Below, piece by piece: positions 44,050-50,656 of a stretch of DNA of 50,656 nt (within the stretch, counting starts at the first letter, position 1; each line of letters starts with the position of its first letter). The notes below the pieces were generated by a model. That model did no database searches, was not told the DNA's origin, and saw only the letters and a list, made by a program, of their open reading frames with translations. A program made the position numbers and the translations under genes. The stretch is from JANNSW01 sp031431235. Lineage in GTDB: Bacteria > Pseudomonadota > Alphaproteobacteria > Rhizobiales > Hyphomicrobiaceae. The DNA lies in NCBI GenBank assembly GCA_031431235.1, contig JANPDA010000376.1:1-50656 (forward strand). The letters are read 5' to 3'.

Positions 44050-44092
44050 GCCGGTTGGCGCGGTGCCCAGGCGCCGCTCGCCCAGCGCCCGC

Positions 44093-44566
44093 CTATCCCT
44101 TGTCCCTGAGCAACCGCCCCTTCTCCCGGTCCCAATCGCGCTTCTTGTCGACCTCGCGCTTGTCGTGGAGCTTTCGGCCCTTGGCGATGGCGAGCTTCAC
44201 TTTGGCGCGGCCCTTCGCGTTGAAATAGAGCTCGAGGGGCACCATCGTCATGCCCTCGCGCTCGATGGCGATCATCAGTTTGGCCATCTCCTTCTTGCGC
44301 AAGAGGAGCTTTCGCGGGCGCTTGGGCTCGTGATTGAAGCGGTTGGCTTGGGTGTATTCCGGGATGTTGGAGTTGATCAGCCAGATCTCGCCGCCCTCGG
44401 AGGAGGCATAGGATTCCGCGATCATCGCCTTGCCGTTGCGCAGCGATTTGACTTCCGACCCCTGCAGCGCGATGCCCGCCTCGTAGACCTCCGCGATCTC
44501 GTAGTTGTGGCGTGCTTTCCGGTTGTCGGCGACGACCTTGCGGCCGTCGTCGGTTTTCTTCGCCAT
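44093..44566 (-). CDS. smpB: SsrA-binding protein
   Basis: SmpB is the tmRNA partner in ribosome rescue. It has 157 residues with the SmpB core NRKARHNYEI, GIALQGSEVKSLRNGKA, SNIPEYTQANRFNH and the basic tail KGRKLHDKRE.DKKRDWDRE. It is the usual downstream neighbour of dapA. Here 385 bases with two mobile repeats separate them, so co-transcription may be broken. Confidence 0.97.
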   Translation of the reverse strand: MAKKTDDGRKVVADNRKARHNYEIAEVYEAGIALQGSEVKSLRNGKAMIAESYASSEGGEIWLINSNIPEYTQANRFNHEPKRPRKLLLRKKEMAKLMIAIEREGMTMVPLELYFNAKGRAKVKLAIAKGRKLHDKREVDKKRDWDREKGRLLRDKG

Positions 44567-44621
44567 CGGAAATGCGCCTCAGCTAAGCAAAGTAGGCTCG
44601 ATCGATCATCACCCTGCGATC

Positions 44622-44810
44622 CCACCACCCGTCATCCCGGCCGAGTGCCGGCCACTCGGTGGCATCGCTTCCGCGGTCTATCCCCGGTACTCGAGCCGGG
44701 ATCTTCGCGGCGAGCTCCGTGTGCTCGGGGAGGATCCCGGATCGACGCCGTCGTGCCGGAGGCGCGCTTTCAGCACGAACGCGTCGTCCGGGATGACGGG
44801 TGTGGTGTGG
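44622..44810. repeat. second copy of the CCCGTCATCCCGG repeat
   Basis: The roughly 189-bp element has the same ends as the 17.9-kb copy (CCACCACCCGTCATCCCGG against the complement of CCGGGATGACGGGTGTGG). Internal pairs include GCCGAGTGCCGGCCACTCGG and CCGGGATC/GATCCCGG. It lies between smpB and dapA, next to a CTAG miniature element. Confidence 0.75.
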
Positions 44811-44823
44811 TTTCGCGCCTCGG

Positions 44824-44955
44824 CTAGTGTTCTGACTCATTCATTTGGTACCCTGAATGAATGGCCAGCCCACTAGCCAATTTTTTGTTTGTGCTCCGTC
44901 TTTCCATTCATCGGTCCAGCTTCGCCGGAATCGAATGAATGGGACGGAACACTAG
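44824..44955. mobile_element. CTAG-bounded miniature element (IS630-type)
   Basis: The 132-bp element has 22-bp imperfect terminal inverted repeats (19 of 22 identical; left CTAGTGTTCTGACTCATTCA). Both ends are CTAG. IS630-type elements insert at the TA of CTAG and duplicate it, so CTAG at both ends fits such an insertion. The right CTAG contains the TAG stop codon of dapA. A degraded copy lies at 39085-39212 in the other orientation. Confidence 0.8.
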
Positions 44956-45827
44956 TTCAACAGACCGGCATGACGCAGCGCCGCGTCGACGGTCTTTTTC
45001 GTCGCCTCGCTGGTCGGGGCGAGCGGCAACCGGCAATCGGCCTCGCACAGGCCGAGGCGCGCGGCGGCATACTTGACCGGCCCCGGATTGGTCTCGACGA
45101 ACAGCGCATCGTGCAGCGGCATCAGCTGGTCCTGCAATTTCAGCGCGGTCGCATAGTCGCCCTTCAGCGTGGCCTCCTGGAACTGGCTGCAGAGCCTGGG
45201 CGCGACGTTGGAGGTGACCGAGATCGCGCCCTGGCCGCCATGGGCATTGAAGCCGAGCGCGGTCGCATCCTCGCCCGAGAGCTGGATGAACTTCTCCCCC
45301 AGCGCCTGGCGCTGGCGCGAGGTGCGCGTCATGTTGGACGTCGCATCCTTGATGCCGACGATGTTCCTGATCTCGACGAGACGGGCGAGCGTCTCGACCG
45401 AGATATCGGTCACGGTGCGCCCAGGTACATTGTAGATGATGAGCGGAATGTCGACGGCCTCGGCAATCGCCTTGAAGTGGAGGTACATGCCCTCTTGCGT
45501 CGGGCGATTGTAATAGGGGCAGACGACGAGGATCGCGTCGGCTTTCACCTTCTTGGCGTGCCGCGCGAGATCGATTGCTTCCGCGGTCGAGTTCGAGCCG
45601 GCCCCCGCAATCACCGGCACGCGCTTGGCGGCGATCTCGATGCAAAGCTCGACCACGCGCTTGTGCTCGTCATGGTTCAACGTCGGACTCTCGCCCGTCG
45701 TCCCAACCGGAACGAGCCCGTGCGTGCCCTCTTTGATCTGCCAATCGACAAATTTGGCGTACGCAGCCTCGTCGACCTTGCCATCCTTGAAGGGCGTGAT
45801 CAGCGCCGTGTTCGAGCCCTTGAACAT
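44952..45827 (-). CDS. dapA: 4-hydroxy-tetrahydrodipicolinate synthase
   Basis: DapA condenses pyruvate with aspartate semialdehyde, the first committed step to lysine and diaminopimelate. It has 291 residues: GTTGESPTL, the catalytic Tyr and substrate Arg in YNVPGRT, and the Schiff-base Lys in VGIKDATSNMTRT. The start is MFKGSNTALITPF. The final codons are followed by a TAG inside a miniature element end. smpB lies downstream in the usual order. Confidence 0.97.
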   Translation of the reverse strand: MFKGSNTALITPFKDGKVDEAAYAKFVDWQIKEGTHGLVPVGTTGESPTLNHDEHKRVVELCIEIAAKRVPVIAGAGSNSTAEAIDLARHAKKVKADAILVVCPYYNRPTQEGMYLHFKAIAEAVDIPLIIYNVPGRTVTDISVETLARLVEIRNIVGIKDATSNMTRTSRQRQALGEKFIQLSGEDATALGFNAHGGQGAISVTSNVAPRLCSQFQEATLKGDYATALKLQDQLMPLHDALFVETNPGPVKYAAARLGLCEADCRLPLAPTSEATKKTVDAALRHAGLLN

Positions 45828-45898
45828 GGGAATAAATCCTCGGTTTCCTGCCGTGGAGGGACCATAAGCGCTTCGGGGGGCGGGCTGCAAACGGAAAT

Positions 45899-45932
45899 GG
45901 CGCCGCCCCTGGAGGCGTGTCGGGGCGGCGCC
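45899..45932 (-). terminator. terminator between a small ORF and dapA
   Basis: A perfect 11-bp GC stem (GGCGCCGCCCC with GGGGCGGCGCC) encloses a 12-base loop. On the minus strand it is followed by ATTTCCGTTT. It lies upstream of dapA, about 70 bases before its ATG, and downstream of the 28-codon ORF at 46053-46139. It could be a plain terminator or a dapA attenuator. Confidence 0.65.
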
Positions 45933-46052
45933 ACCCTTGGCAACCACAAGCCGGGTGGGGAAGCGAGGATGCGGCGGGAGCGCCCCGGGTGGGGGAAGGG
46001 CGCAGGCCGCAATGATCTCGCTGGGATCGGCATGTTGGCTGCGGCGTAGAGA

Positions 46053-46139
46053 TCAGGCGTGGTTGACGCCCAGGCCCGCAACCAAGCCTTGCTGCCGTGC
46101 CCGGCAGCCCAAGGTTCGGCTCGAGCCGTGATTGTGCAT
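46053..46139 (-). CDS. possible 28-residue peptide upstream of dapA
   Basis: The ORF begins MHNHGSSRTLGCRARQQG and ends GVNHA. It has a strong ribosome binding site (GAGGAAAGGA, 7 bases before the ATG) and a GC hairpin plus T-rich stretch about 120 bases downstream. The composition is unusual (3 His, 4 Arg, one Cys), with no membrane segment. In-frame starts further upstream exist (MRRSRGKDKL). It may be a small gene or a leader peptide for dapA. Confidence 0.4.
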   Translation of the reverse strand: MHNHGSSRTLGCRARQQGLVAGLGVNHA

Positions 46140-46449
46140 GAGTTTGTCCTTTCCTCGAGAGCGTCGCATGTTCGGCTGCGATCTCAGGGGAGTATGGGGG
46201 CAATAGCTGAATACACGGTTAAGTAGAGTAATATTGTTAGATACCCGCAAAACGTGTATCGAGGGTGCCGTCGAACCGCGAGCTGCACTCGCGCTCCCTC
46301 CCCAGCGGCAAAAATCGCCGTGCTGGTAAGCCTGTGTGCTCGACAGACTTGACTTGCCATAGTCCGGACGACATACGGGAGCCGTTCTCGGGAGGGCGTG
46401 CTTCAGTGGCGGGTCTGAGCAGCAACCCAGCGGCAATGAGGCAAGGCGG
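46140..46449. other. A/T-richer promoter-bearing intergenic stretch
   Basis: No gene is supported. The part from 46200 to 46260 is markedly A/T-rich (TTAAGTAGAGTAATATTGTT) in a GC-rich genome. It is the likely promoter area for the minus-strand small ORF, and possibly for dksA on the plus strand. Confidence 0.4.
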
Positions 46450-46989
46450 ATGGGTCGACGCAGGACGGGGCCGGACAGTGGCAGGCCCGGAATCAATGGC
46501 AGCAGCTCCACGAACGGCGCCGAAATCGCCGTTGTCCACACCAACGGGTCGGCTAGCAGGAGTTGCGAGATCGCAGTCTCACGAGGCGACCGCCCCAGCG
46601 ACAGCGAGCCGTTCATGGGCGAGCGCCAACTGGCCTATTTCCGCCGCAAGCTATTGGCCTGGAAAGACGAAATCCTGCGCGAGGGCCGTGAAACTCTGTT
46701 CACACTGACGACGGACACGACCCAGCTGCCCGACATCACCGATCGGGCGTCCTCCGAGACCGACAAGGCCATCGAGCTGCGCGCCCGCGACCGGCAGCGC
46801 AAGCTGATCGCGAAAATCGACTCCGCACTGGCGCGCATCGACGATGGATCCTACGGCTATTGCGAGGAGACGGGAGAGCCGATCGGACTGCGGCGGCTCG
46901 ACGCCCGCCCGATCGCAACCTTCAGCGTCGAAGCCCAGGAGCGCCACGAGCGACGCGAGCGCATCCACCGCGACGAGCGCCTCGAATAG
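46450..46989 (+). CDS. dksA: RNA polymerase-binding transcription factor DksA
   Basis: DksA is the ppGpp co-regulator that enters the polymerase secondary channel. The recognised core is RPSDSEPFM, YFRRKLLAWKDEIL, the coiled-coil tip region, DRASSETDKAIELRARDR and YGYCEETGEPIGLRRLDARPIATFS. Only one of the four zinc-finger cysteines (YGYC) remains, the usual alphaproteobacterial form. From ATG 46450 the protein has 179 residues, with a poorly conserved first 40. ATG 46615 would cut the conserved RPSDSEPF, so the true start is uncertain. Confidence 0.9.
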   Translation: MGRRRTGPDSGRPGINGSSSTNGAEIAVVHTNGSASRSCEIAVSRGDRPSDSEPFMGERQLAYFRRKLLAWKDEILREGRETLFTLTTDTTQLPDITDRASSETDKAIELRARDRQRKLIAKIDSALARIDDGSYGYCEETGEPIGLRRLDARPIATFSVEAQERHERRERIHRDERLE

Positions 46990-47031
46990 GAGCGCGCACC
47001 CGCCGCCCCGCAGCCAGAGGAGCCGAGTGCC

Positions 47032-48231
47032 TTGCTCCAGTTCGAACGCTCCGAATACGATCAGCGCATCGCAACAGCTCGCGCGCGGCTCGTCGAGCAG
47101 GGCCTTGCGGCGATCCTGCTGTTCGCGCCCGAGAGCCACTATTACCTGACGGGCTACGACACGGAAGGGTTTGTGTTCTTCCAATGCGTCGTGCTGACAG
47201 CGGACGCGCGCGCGCCCGTGCTGCTGACACGCCGCCCGGATCTGGAGCAGGCACGGTTGACCTCGATCATCGAGGACGTCCGCATCTGGTACGATCGCGA
47301 GGACGCGAACCCGGCGCAGGACTTGCGGGCGATCCTCGCCGAGCTTGGCCTCGAGGGCGAGCGGATCGGCATCGAGCTCGACAATTACGGCTTGACCGGC
47401 GCCAGCCACGCCCGTGTCACGACCGCTCTCGCGGGCTTTGCGACCCTGGTCGATGCGTCGGTGCTCGTCAGAGGGCTCCGCATCATCAAGTCGCCGGCCG
47501 AGCTCGTCTACGTGCGCCGCGCAGGAGAGCTCGCCGATCAGGCGTTGTTGGCGCAGATCGCCGCCGCCGGCCCTGGCGTGCCAGAAGGCGAGGTGCATGC
47601 GGCCGGGCACGCAGCCATCTATATCGGTGGTGGCGACGTGGCTGCTTCGCCGCCCGTGCTGGGCGCGGGCGAGCGGGCTCTGCTCGTGCGCGCCTCGACC
47701 GGGTTCGGCACCCTCGCCGCCCTCGACCAGCTCACCCTCGAGTTCGCAGCCTCCTATCGCCGCTACCACGCCTGCCTGATGCGCACGGTCGCGATCGGGG
47801 GAGCCTCGGCCCGCCAGAGCGACATGTTCGCGGCGACGCGCGATGCTTTGCAGGCCATGACCGAGGCCGTTGCGCCCGGCCGTCCACTCGGCGAGATCGA
47901 CGATGCTCACCGCCGGGTCTTTGACACTCGAGGTTACGGGCATGCCCGGCTGGCTGCTTGCGGATACTCGCTGGGTGCGACCTACGCCCCCAACTGGATG
48001 GACGTTCCGCCCATGCTCTACAGTGGCAATCCGCTGCCCGCCGAGCCCGGCATGGTGCTGTTCCTGCACGCGATCCTCGCCGACGCGTCGAGCGGCTACG
48101 CCATGTCGGCTGGCTACACCGTTGTCGTTGGGCCGGGGGGAGCCGAGCACCTCTCCCGCCTTCCGGTCGATTACGCCATCTGCAAGGGACCGGGCGGTTT
48201 CCGGCGCTGGGCAGCGGGCCTGGAAGCATGA
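47032..48231 (+). CDS. M24-family creatinase/ectoine hydrolase-like protein
   Basis: This 399-residue pita-bread protein has an N-terminal creatinase-N domain (RSEYDQRIATARARL, YYLTGYDTEGFVF, IKSPAELVYVRRA) and a C-terminal catalytic domain. The five metal ligands of M24 aminopeptidases are not seen: the usual D..D region reads LEFAASYRRYHACLMRT and the H region reads GYSLGATYAPNWMD. Non-metal use of this fold is known for creatinase and related hydrolases. The start is TTG 47032 with AGAGGAG 9 bases upstream. It is convergent with creatininase, so a creatine-type substrate is plausible; ectoine-type hydrolysis is an alternative. Confidence 0.8.
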   Translation: MLQFERSEYDQRIATARARLVEQGLAAILLFAPESHYYLTGYDTEGFVFFQCVVLTADARAPVLLTRRPDLEQARLTSIIEDVRIWYDREDANPAQDLRAILAELGLEGERIGIELDNYGLTGASHARVTTALAGFATLVDASVLVRGLRIIKSPAELVYVRRAGELADQALLAQIAAAGPGVPEGEVHAAGHAAIYIGGGDVAASPPVLGAGERALLVRASTGFGTLAALDQLTLEFAASYRRYHACLMRTVAIGGASARQSDMFAATRDALQAMTEAVAPGRPLGEIDDAHRRVFDTRGYGHARLAACGYSLGATYAPNWMDVPPMLYSGNPLPAEPGMVLFLHAILADASSGYAMSAGYTVVVGPGGAEHLSRLPVDYAICKGPGGFRRWAAGLEA

Positions 48232-48257
48232 TTGCCGCGATTGACCAAGGTTTGCCG

Positions 48258-48400
48258 AGCCCAACACCCTCGTGCCGGCCCCGACCCGCTGTCGCCGGGT
48301 CGGAGCAGCGCGGGCACTCGAGCCGAGAACTTCGAAGGGAGCCCGGCGACGTTGGCGAGGATCCCGGCTCGACGACTTCCGGCGTTCTCGGAGAAGTCAG
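48258..48400. repeat. degraded relative of the GATCCCGG dispersed repeat
   Basis: Between two convergent genes, this stretch shares the blocks ACTCGAGCCG.GA.CTTCG and GAGGATCCCGG.TCGACG with the 44.6-kb repeat, but it lacks the clear CCCGTCATCCCGG ends. It contains a CCGACCCGC/GCCGGGTCGG hairpin that may help terminate transcription. Confidence 0.5.
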
Positions 48401-48439
48401 GACCGGATCAGGTCGAGCATCGGCTTGGCGCCAAAGCCG

Positions 48440-49222
48440 CTACCCTTTCCCCAACTCCTTCTTCAGTGCAGCGACGATACCCTTCGTGCAGACGTCGAGC
48501 AGGACCTCGCCCTTCTCCTTGGTGGCCAGCTTGGGACTCGACAGCGAGCCTGTTCGCGGCGTCCATTCGCCCTTGATCGGGTAGACATCGTAGGGCGGGA
48601 AGCTCGCAGGCGCATGATCGACCACGCGGTCCATGTGGACGAGCTTGGGGTGGAGCGCCAGCATCAGGGACGTCTCCATCACACCGCCATGCTCGAGCTC
48701 GACGCCCGGAAAACCGTCCGGATAGAGCTTGGCGATCGTGCCCCTATCGATGAAATCCCAATAGGATAGCGCGACCACCTTGACGTCGCGGATGCCGTCC
48801 CAACGCAGCTCGCGCAAGGCGAGATCGATACCCTCGACCATGAACCAAGCGTTCTCGTAGTGGCCATTCATCATCACGAAGCGGCGGGCGCCGTTGCGGG
48901 CGAGCTCCTTGATGATCTCCTTCACCTGGCTGACATAGGTCGCGCCATCGAGGCTGAGCGTGCCGGGAATGTGCTGGCCACCGCCAGATTTCTGTTGGCT
49001 CTTGTAGCCGTAGACGAAAGTCGGGGCGACAAGGGCCCCGACCAGTGGGGCAACGCGGGCGGAGAATGCGGTCGGCAGCAGCACATCCGTTTGCAGCGGC
49101 ATGTGCAGGCCATGCTGCTCATGCGACCCCAGCGGGATCATGATCGGGGTGCCGTCGTCTTTCAAACGCCCCTCGAACTCCGGCCAACTGAGCTCGCCGG
49201 TGAATACGCTGCCTGACGCCAT
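48440..49222 (-). CDS. creatininase (creatinine amidohydrolase)
   Basis: The enzyme interconverts creatinine and creatine. At 260 residues it carries the metal-binding set of the family: Glu and His in GSHEQHGLHM, Asp in QTDVLLPTA, and His and Glu in MNGHYENAWF. It also has the long signature YGYKSQQKSGGGQH and SYWDF. These segments match true creatininases rather than the looser mycofactocin/formamide relatives. It is convergent with the creatinase-like M24 gene, suggesting a creatinine-to-sarcosine route, although no sarcosine oxidase is in the window. Confidence 0.93.
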   Translation of the reverse strand: MASGSVFTGELSWPEFEGRLKDDGTPIMIPLGSHEQHGLHMPLQTDVLLPTAFSARVAPLVGALVAPTFVYGYKSQQKSGGGQHIPGTLSLDGATYVSQVKEIIKELARNGARRFVMMNGHYENAWFMVEGIDLALRELRWDGIRDVKVVALSYWDFIDRGTIAKLYPDGFPGVELEHGGVMETSLMLALHPKLVHMDRVVDHAPASFPPYDVYPIKGEWTPRTGSLSSPKLATKEKGEVLLDVCTKGIVAALKKELGKG

Positions 49223-49497
49223 CTGAGCTTCTCCATCGCAGTCGGCTTGACCGGATCGAGCTTAGGGGCATTGCAGGCCGCAATAAACCCCCACCGGGCG
49301 CATGTGTCCATTTCCGATGCTGATCGGCCCGCTCCGTCCCGTTGTAGTCACAGTCTGAGGACAATGGTGGTCGAGGCCGGGAGGTGCGGTGGGTGCGTCA
49401 TTTGACGCGCGGGGCTGCACTGTTCATCGGGGTTGGCAACTAGGCTATATGGTTGTCTGCCCGTCGACTGTCGGCGTAGGCTGAGGGGCGTTCCATC

Positions 49498-50656
49498 ATG
49501 AGTGATACCGCGCGCAACGAGTACCGCTACGGCGACCAGCTGCCCGACCTGCAGCAGCCAGCCTCGGGCGAGGTGCCGATCAATCCCTACAGCCTGCTGC
49601 AGGCGGTCAACGATGCCAGCGAGATCGCGCACACGGCCTGGCTGATCTTCCTTGGCGTCGTCGCCTATCTGGGGGTTGCGGTTGCCGGCATCACGCATCG
49701 GGATCTGCTGCTCGGCACGCCTGTTCCGCTGCCGATCCTGCAGGTCGACATCGGCCTCACCAGGTTCTTCCTGTTCGCACCGATCATCCTCGTCTTCCTG
49801 CACTTCGGCTTGTTGGTGCAGCATGCGATGCTGGCAAGGAAGACGCTCGAGTTCCACGCCGCGCTGCGCCAGCTCGAGCCGACCGACCTGCGCACCCATC
49901 CGCTGCGCCTCGAGCTGCACTCCTACTACTTCTCCCAGGCCCTGGCCGGGCCGACCCGCAGCCCGTTCCTGGCGATGTTCCTGCACGGCATGACCTGGCT
50001 CTCGATCGTCGTGCTGCCGGTGCTCGTCATTGTCTACATCCAGGTGATGTTCCTGCCCTACCACGACGAGTGGATCACCTGGGCACACCGCGTCGCCGTG
50101 GTCGCCGACGTCATCGTGCTGCTGCTGATCGGCGTCTTCCTCACGCGGCGCGATACCGAGTTCTATCGGGCGTTTTTCCGCGTCGCACGCCATCAGCCGG
50201 TCAATTTCGTGTTCACGGCCACCCTGCTGACCGCAATGCTGTTGTTCTCGTTCTTCGTGGCAACCGTTCCCGACGAGGCGCTCGACCGCTTTGCCGGCCG
50301 GCTGACGAGCTTCCGGGTCGAGAAGACGGTCGCTGCCTCTGGCGATCTGGAGAAGCGGCTCGTGTTCGGGCTGACGGCTGCCCTGTTCGAAAGCGGTCCT
50401 GGCGGGCTCCTGCAACGCAATCTCATCGTCTCCGACGTCGACCTCGTCTCCAACAAGGAGGATCAGGATGGCAACTCCGAGGTCAGCATCAGCCTGCGGG
50501 ACCGGGATCTGCGCTACGCTGTGCTCGATCGCTCCGATCTGCACCGCGCCGACCTGACCGGGGCCAAGCTGATGCGAGCGAGCCTGCAAGGCACGGACCT
50601 GCGGGAGGCCCGCATCTCCTGCCCCGATGTGGGGCTGGTGATCGTGAACGCGATCG
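49498..50656 (+). CDS. membrane-anchored pentapeptide-repeat protein (runs off the window)
   Basis: The open frame from ATG 49498 (GAGGGG 9 bases upstream) continues to the window end without a stop (386 codons seen). The N-terminal 260 residues hold about five membrane segments (for example AWLIFLGVVAYLGVAV, LFAPIILVFLHFGLLV, LSIVVLPVLVIVYIQVMFL). Then a soluble stretch leads into pentapeptide repeats of the A(D/N)Lxx type (YAVLDRSDLHRADLTGAKLM, RASLQGTDLREARI). The function is unknown; such repeats form a beta-helix that often mediates protein contacts. Confidence 0.85.
   Translation, partial: MSDTARNEYRYGDQLPDLQQPASGEVPINPYSLLQAVNDASEIAHTAWLIFLGVVAYLGVAVAGITHRDLLLGTPVPLPILQVDIGLTRFFLFAPIILVFLHFGLLVQHAMLARKTLEFHAALRQLEPTDLRTHPLRLELHSYYFSQALAGPTRSPFLAMFLHGMTWLSIVVLPVLVIVYIQVMFLPYHDEWITWAHRVAVVADVIVLLLIGVFLTRRDTEFYRAFFRVARHQPVNFVFTATLLTAMLLFSFFVATVPDEALDRFAGRLTSFRVEKTVAASGDLEKRLVFGLTAALFESGPGGLLQRNLIVSDVDLVSNKEDQDGNSEVSISLRDRDLRYAVLDRSDLHRADLTGAKLMRASLQGTDLREARISCPDVGLVIVNAI

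Overview
This is a GC-rich (mid-60s %) chromosomal window from an alphaproteobacterium. The evidence is gene order: rpsF-rpsR-DUF2232-rplI, zapA-6S RNA-5-formyl-THF cyclo-ligase-TIGR00282 phosphoesterase, dapA next to smpB, surE upstream of a LysM/M23 lipoprotein, a RegB/RegA (ActS/ActR) pair without senC, and a DksA that keeps only one zinc-finger cysteine. Codon use and protein style fit a Rhizobiales/Rhodospirillales-type lineage such as the Reyranella neighbourhood. That placement is an inference and I did not verify it. I see no rRNA, tRNA, CRISPR, prophage or intact transposase.

Layout. 1-3.4 kb: rplQ, a copper amine oxidase and a MntA/HepT toxin-antitoxin pair. 3.5-7.3 kb: methylmalonyl-CoA mutase, a ParD antitoxin with a truncated ParE, and an MFS transporter. 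7.3-16.4 kb: a betaine/TMAO-type ABC transporter (binding protein, ATPase, fused double permease) beside a complete TorR-TorS-TorT sensing set, with no TMAO reductase. 16.5-23.9 kb: a hypothetical protein, DUF1989, the rplI/DUF2232/rpsR/rpsF group (S6 with a long Gly/Arg tail), a YbgC thioesterase, dapD, a DUF1203 protein and a metallophosphatase. 24.2-29.4 kb: a five-gene sulfotransferase/methyltransferase/deacetylase/two-glycosyltransferase operon for surface glycan. 29.5-31.5 kb: RegA/RegB. 31.6-38.9 kb: D-2-hydroxyacid dehydrogenase, an orphan DUF433 protein, gap, zapA, 6S RNA, ygfA, a phosphoesterase, a 27-residue membrane peptide and guaA. 39-46 kb: a repeat-rich stretch with an NlpD-like lipoprotein, surE, a BKACE enzyme, two DapA-family genes and smpB. 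46-50.7 kb: dksA, a creatinase/ectoine-hydrolase-like M24 protein, creatininase and the start of a membrane-anchored pentapeptide-repeat protein.

How the genes work together. One recurrent theme is small methylated or quaternary nitrogen compounds: an amine oxidase, a betaine/TMAO importer, TMAO-type sensing, a BKACE of the type used on dehydrocarnitine, creatininase with a creatinase-like partner, and a DUF1989 urea-carboxylase-associated protein. A second theme is small mobile repeats. At least three miniature elements end in CTAG, as IS630-type insertions do, and two of them supply the stop codon of a neighbouring gene (dapA and a glycosyltransferase). The most interesting items are the CTAG elements, the TorRST/transporter block without a reductase, the RGG-tailed ribosomal protein S6, and two very small ORFs with strong ribosome binding sites and their own terminators.
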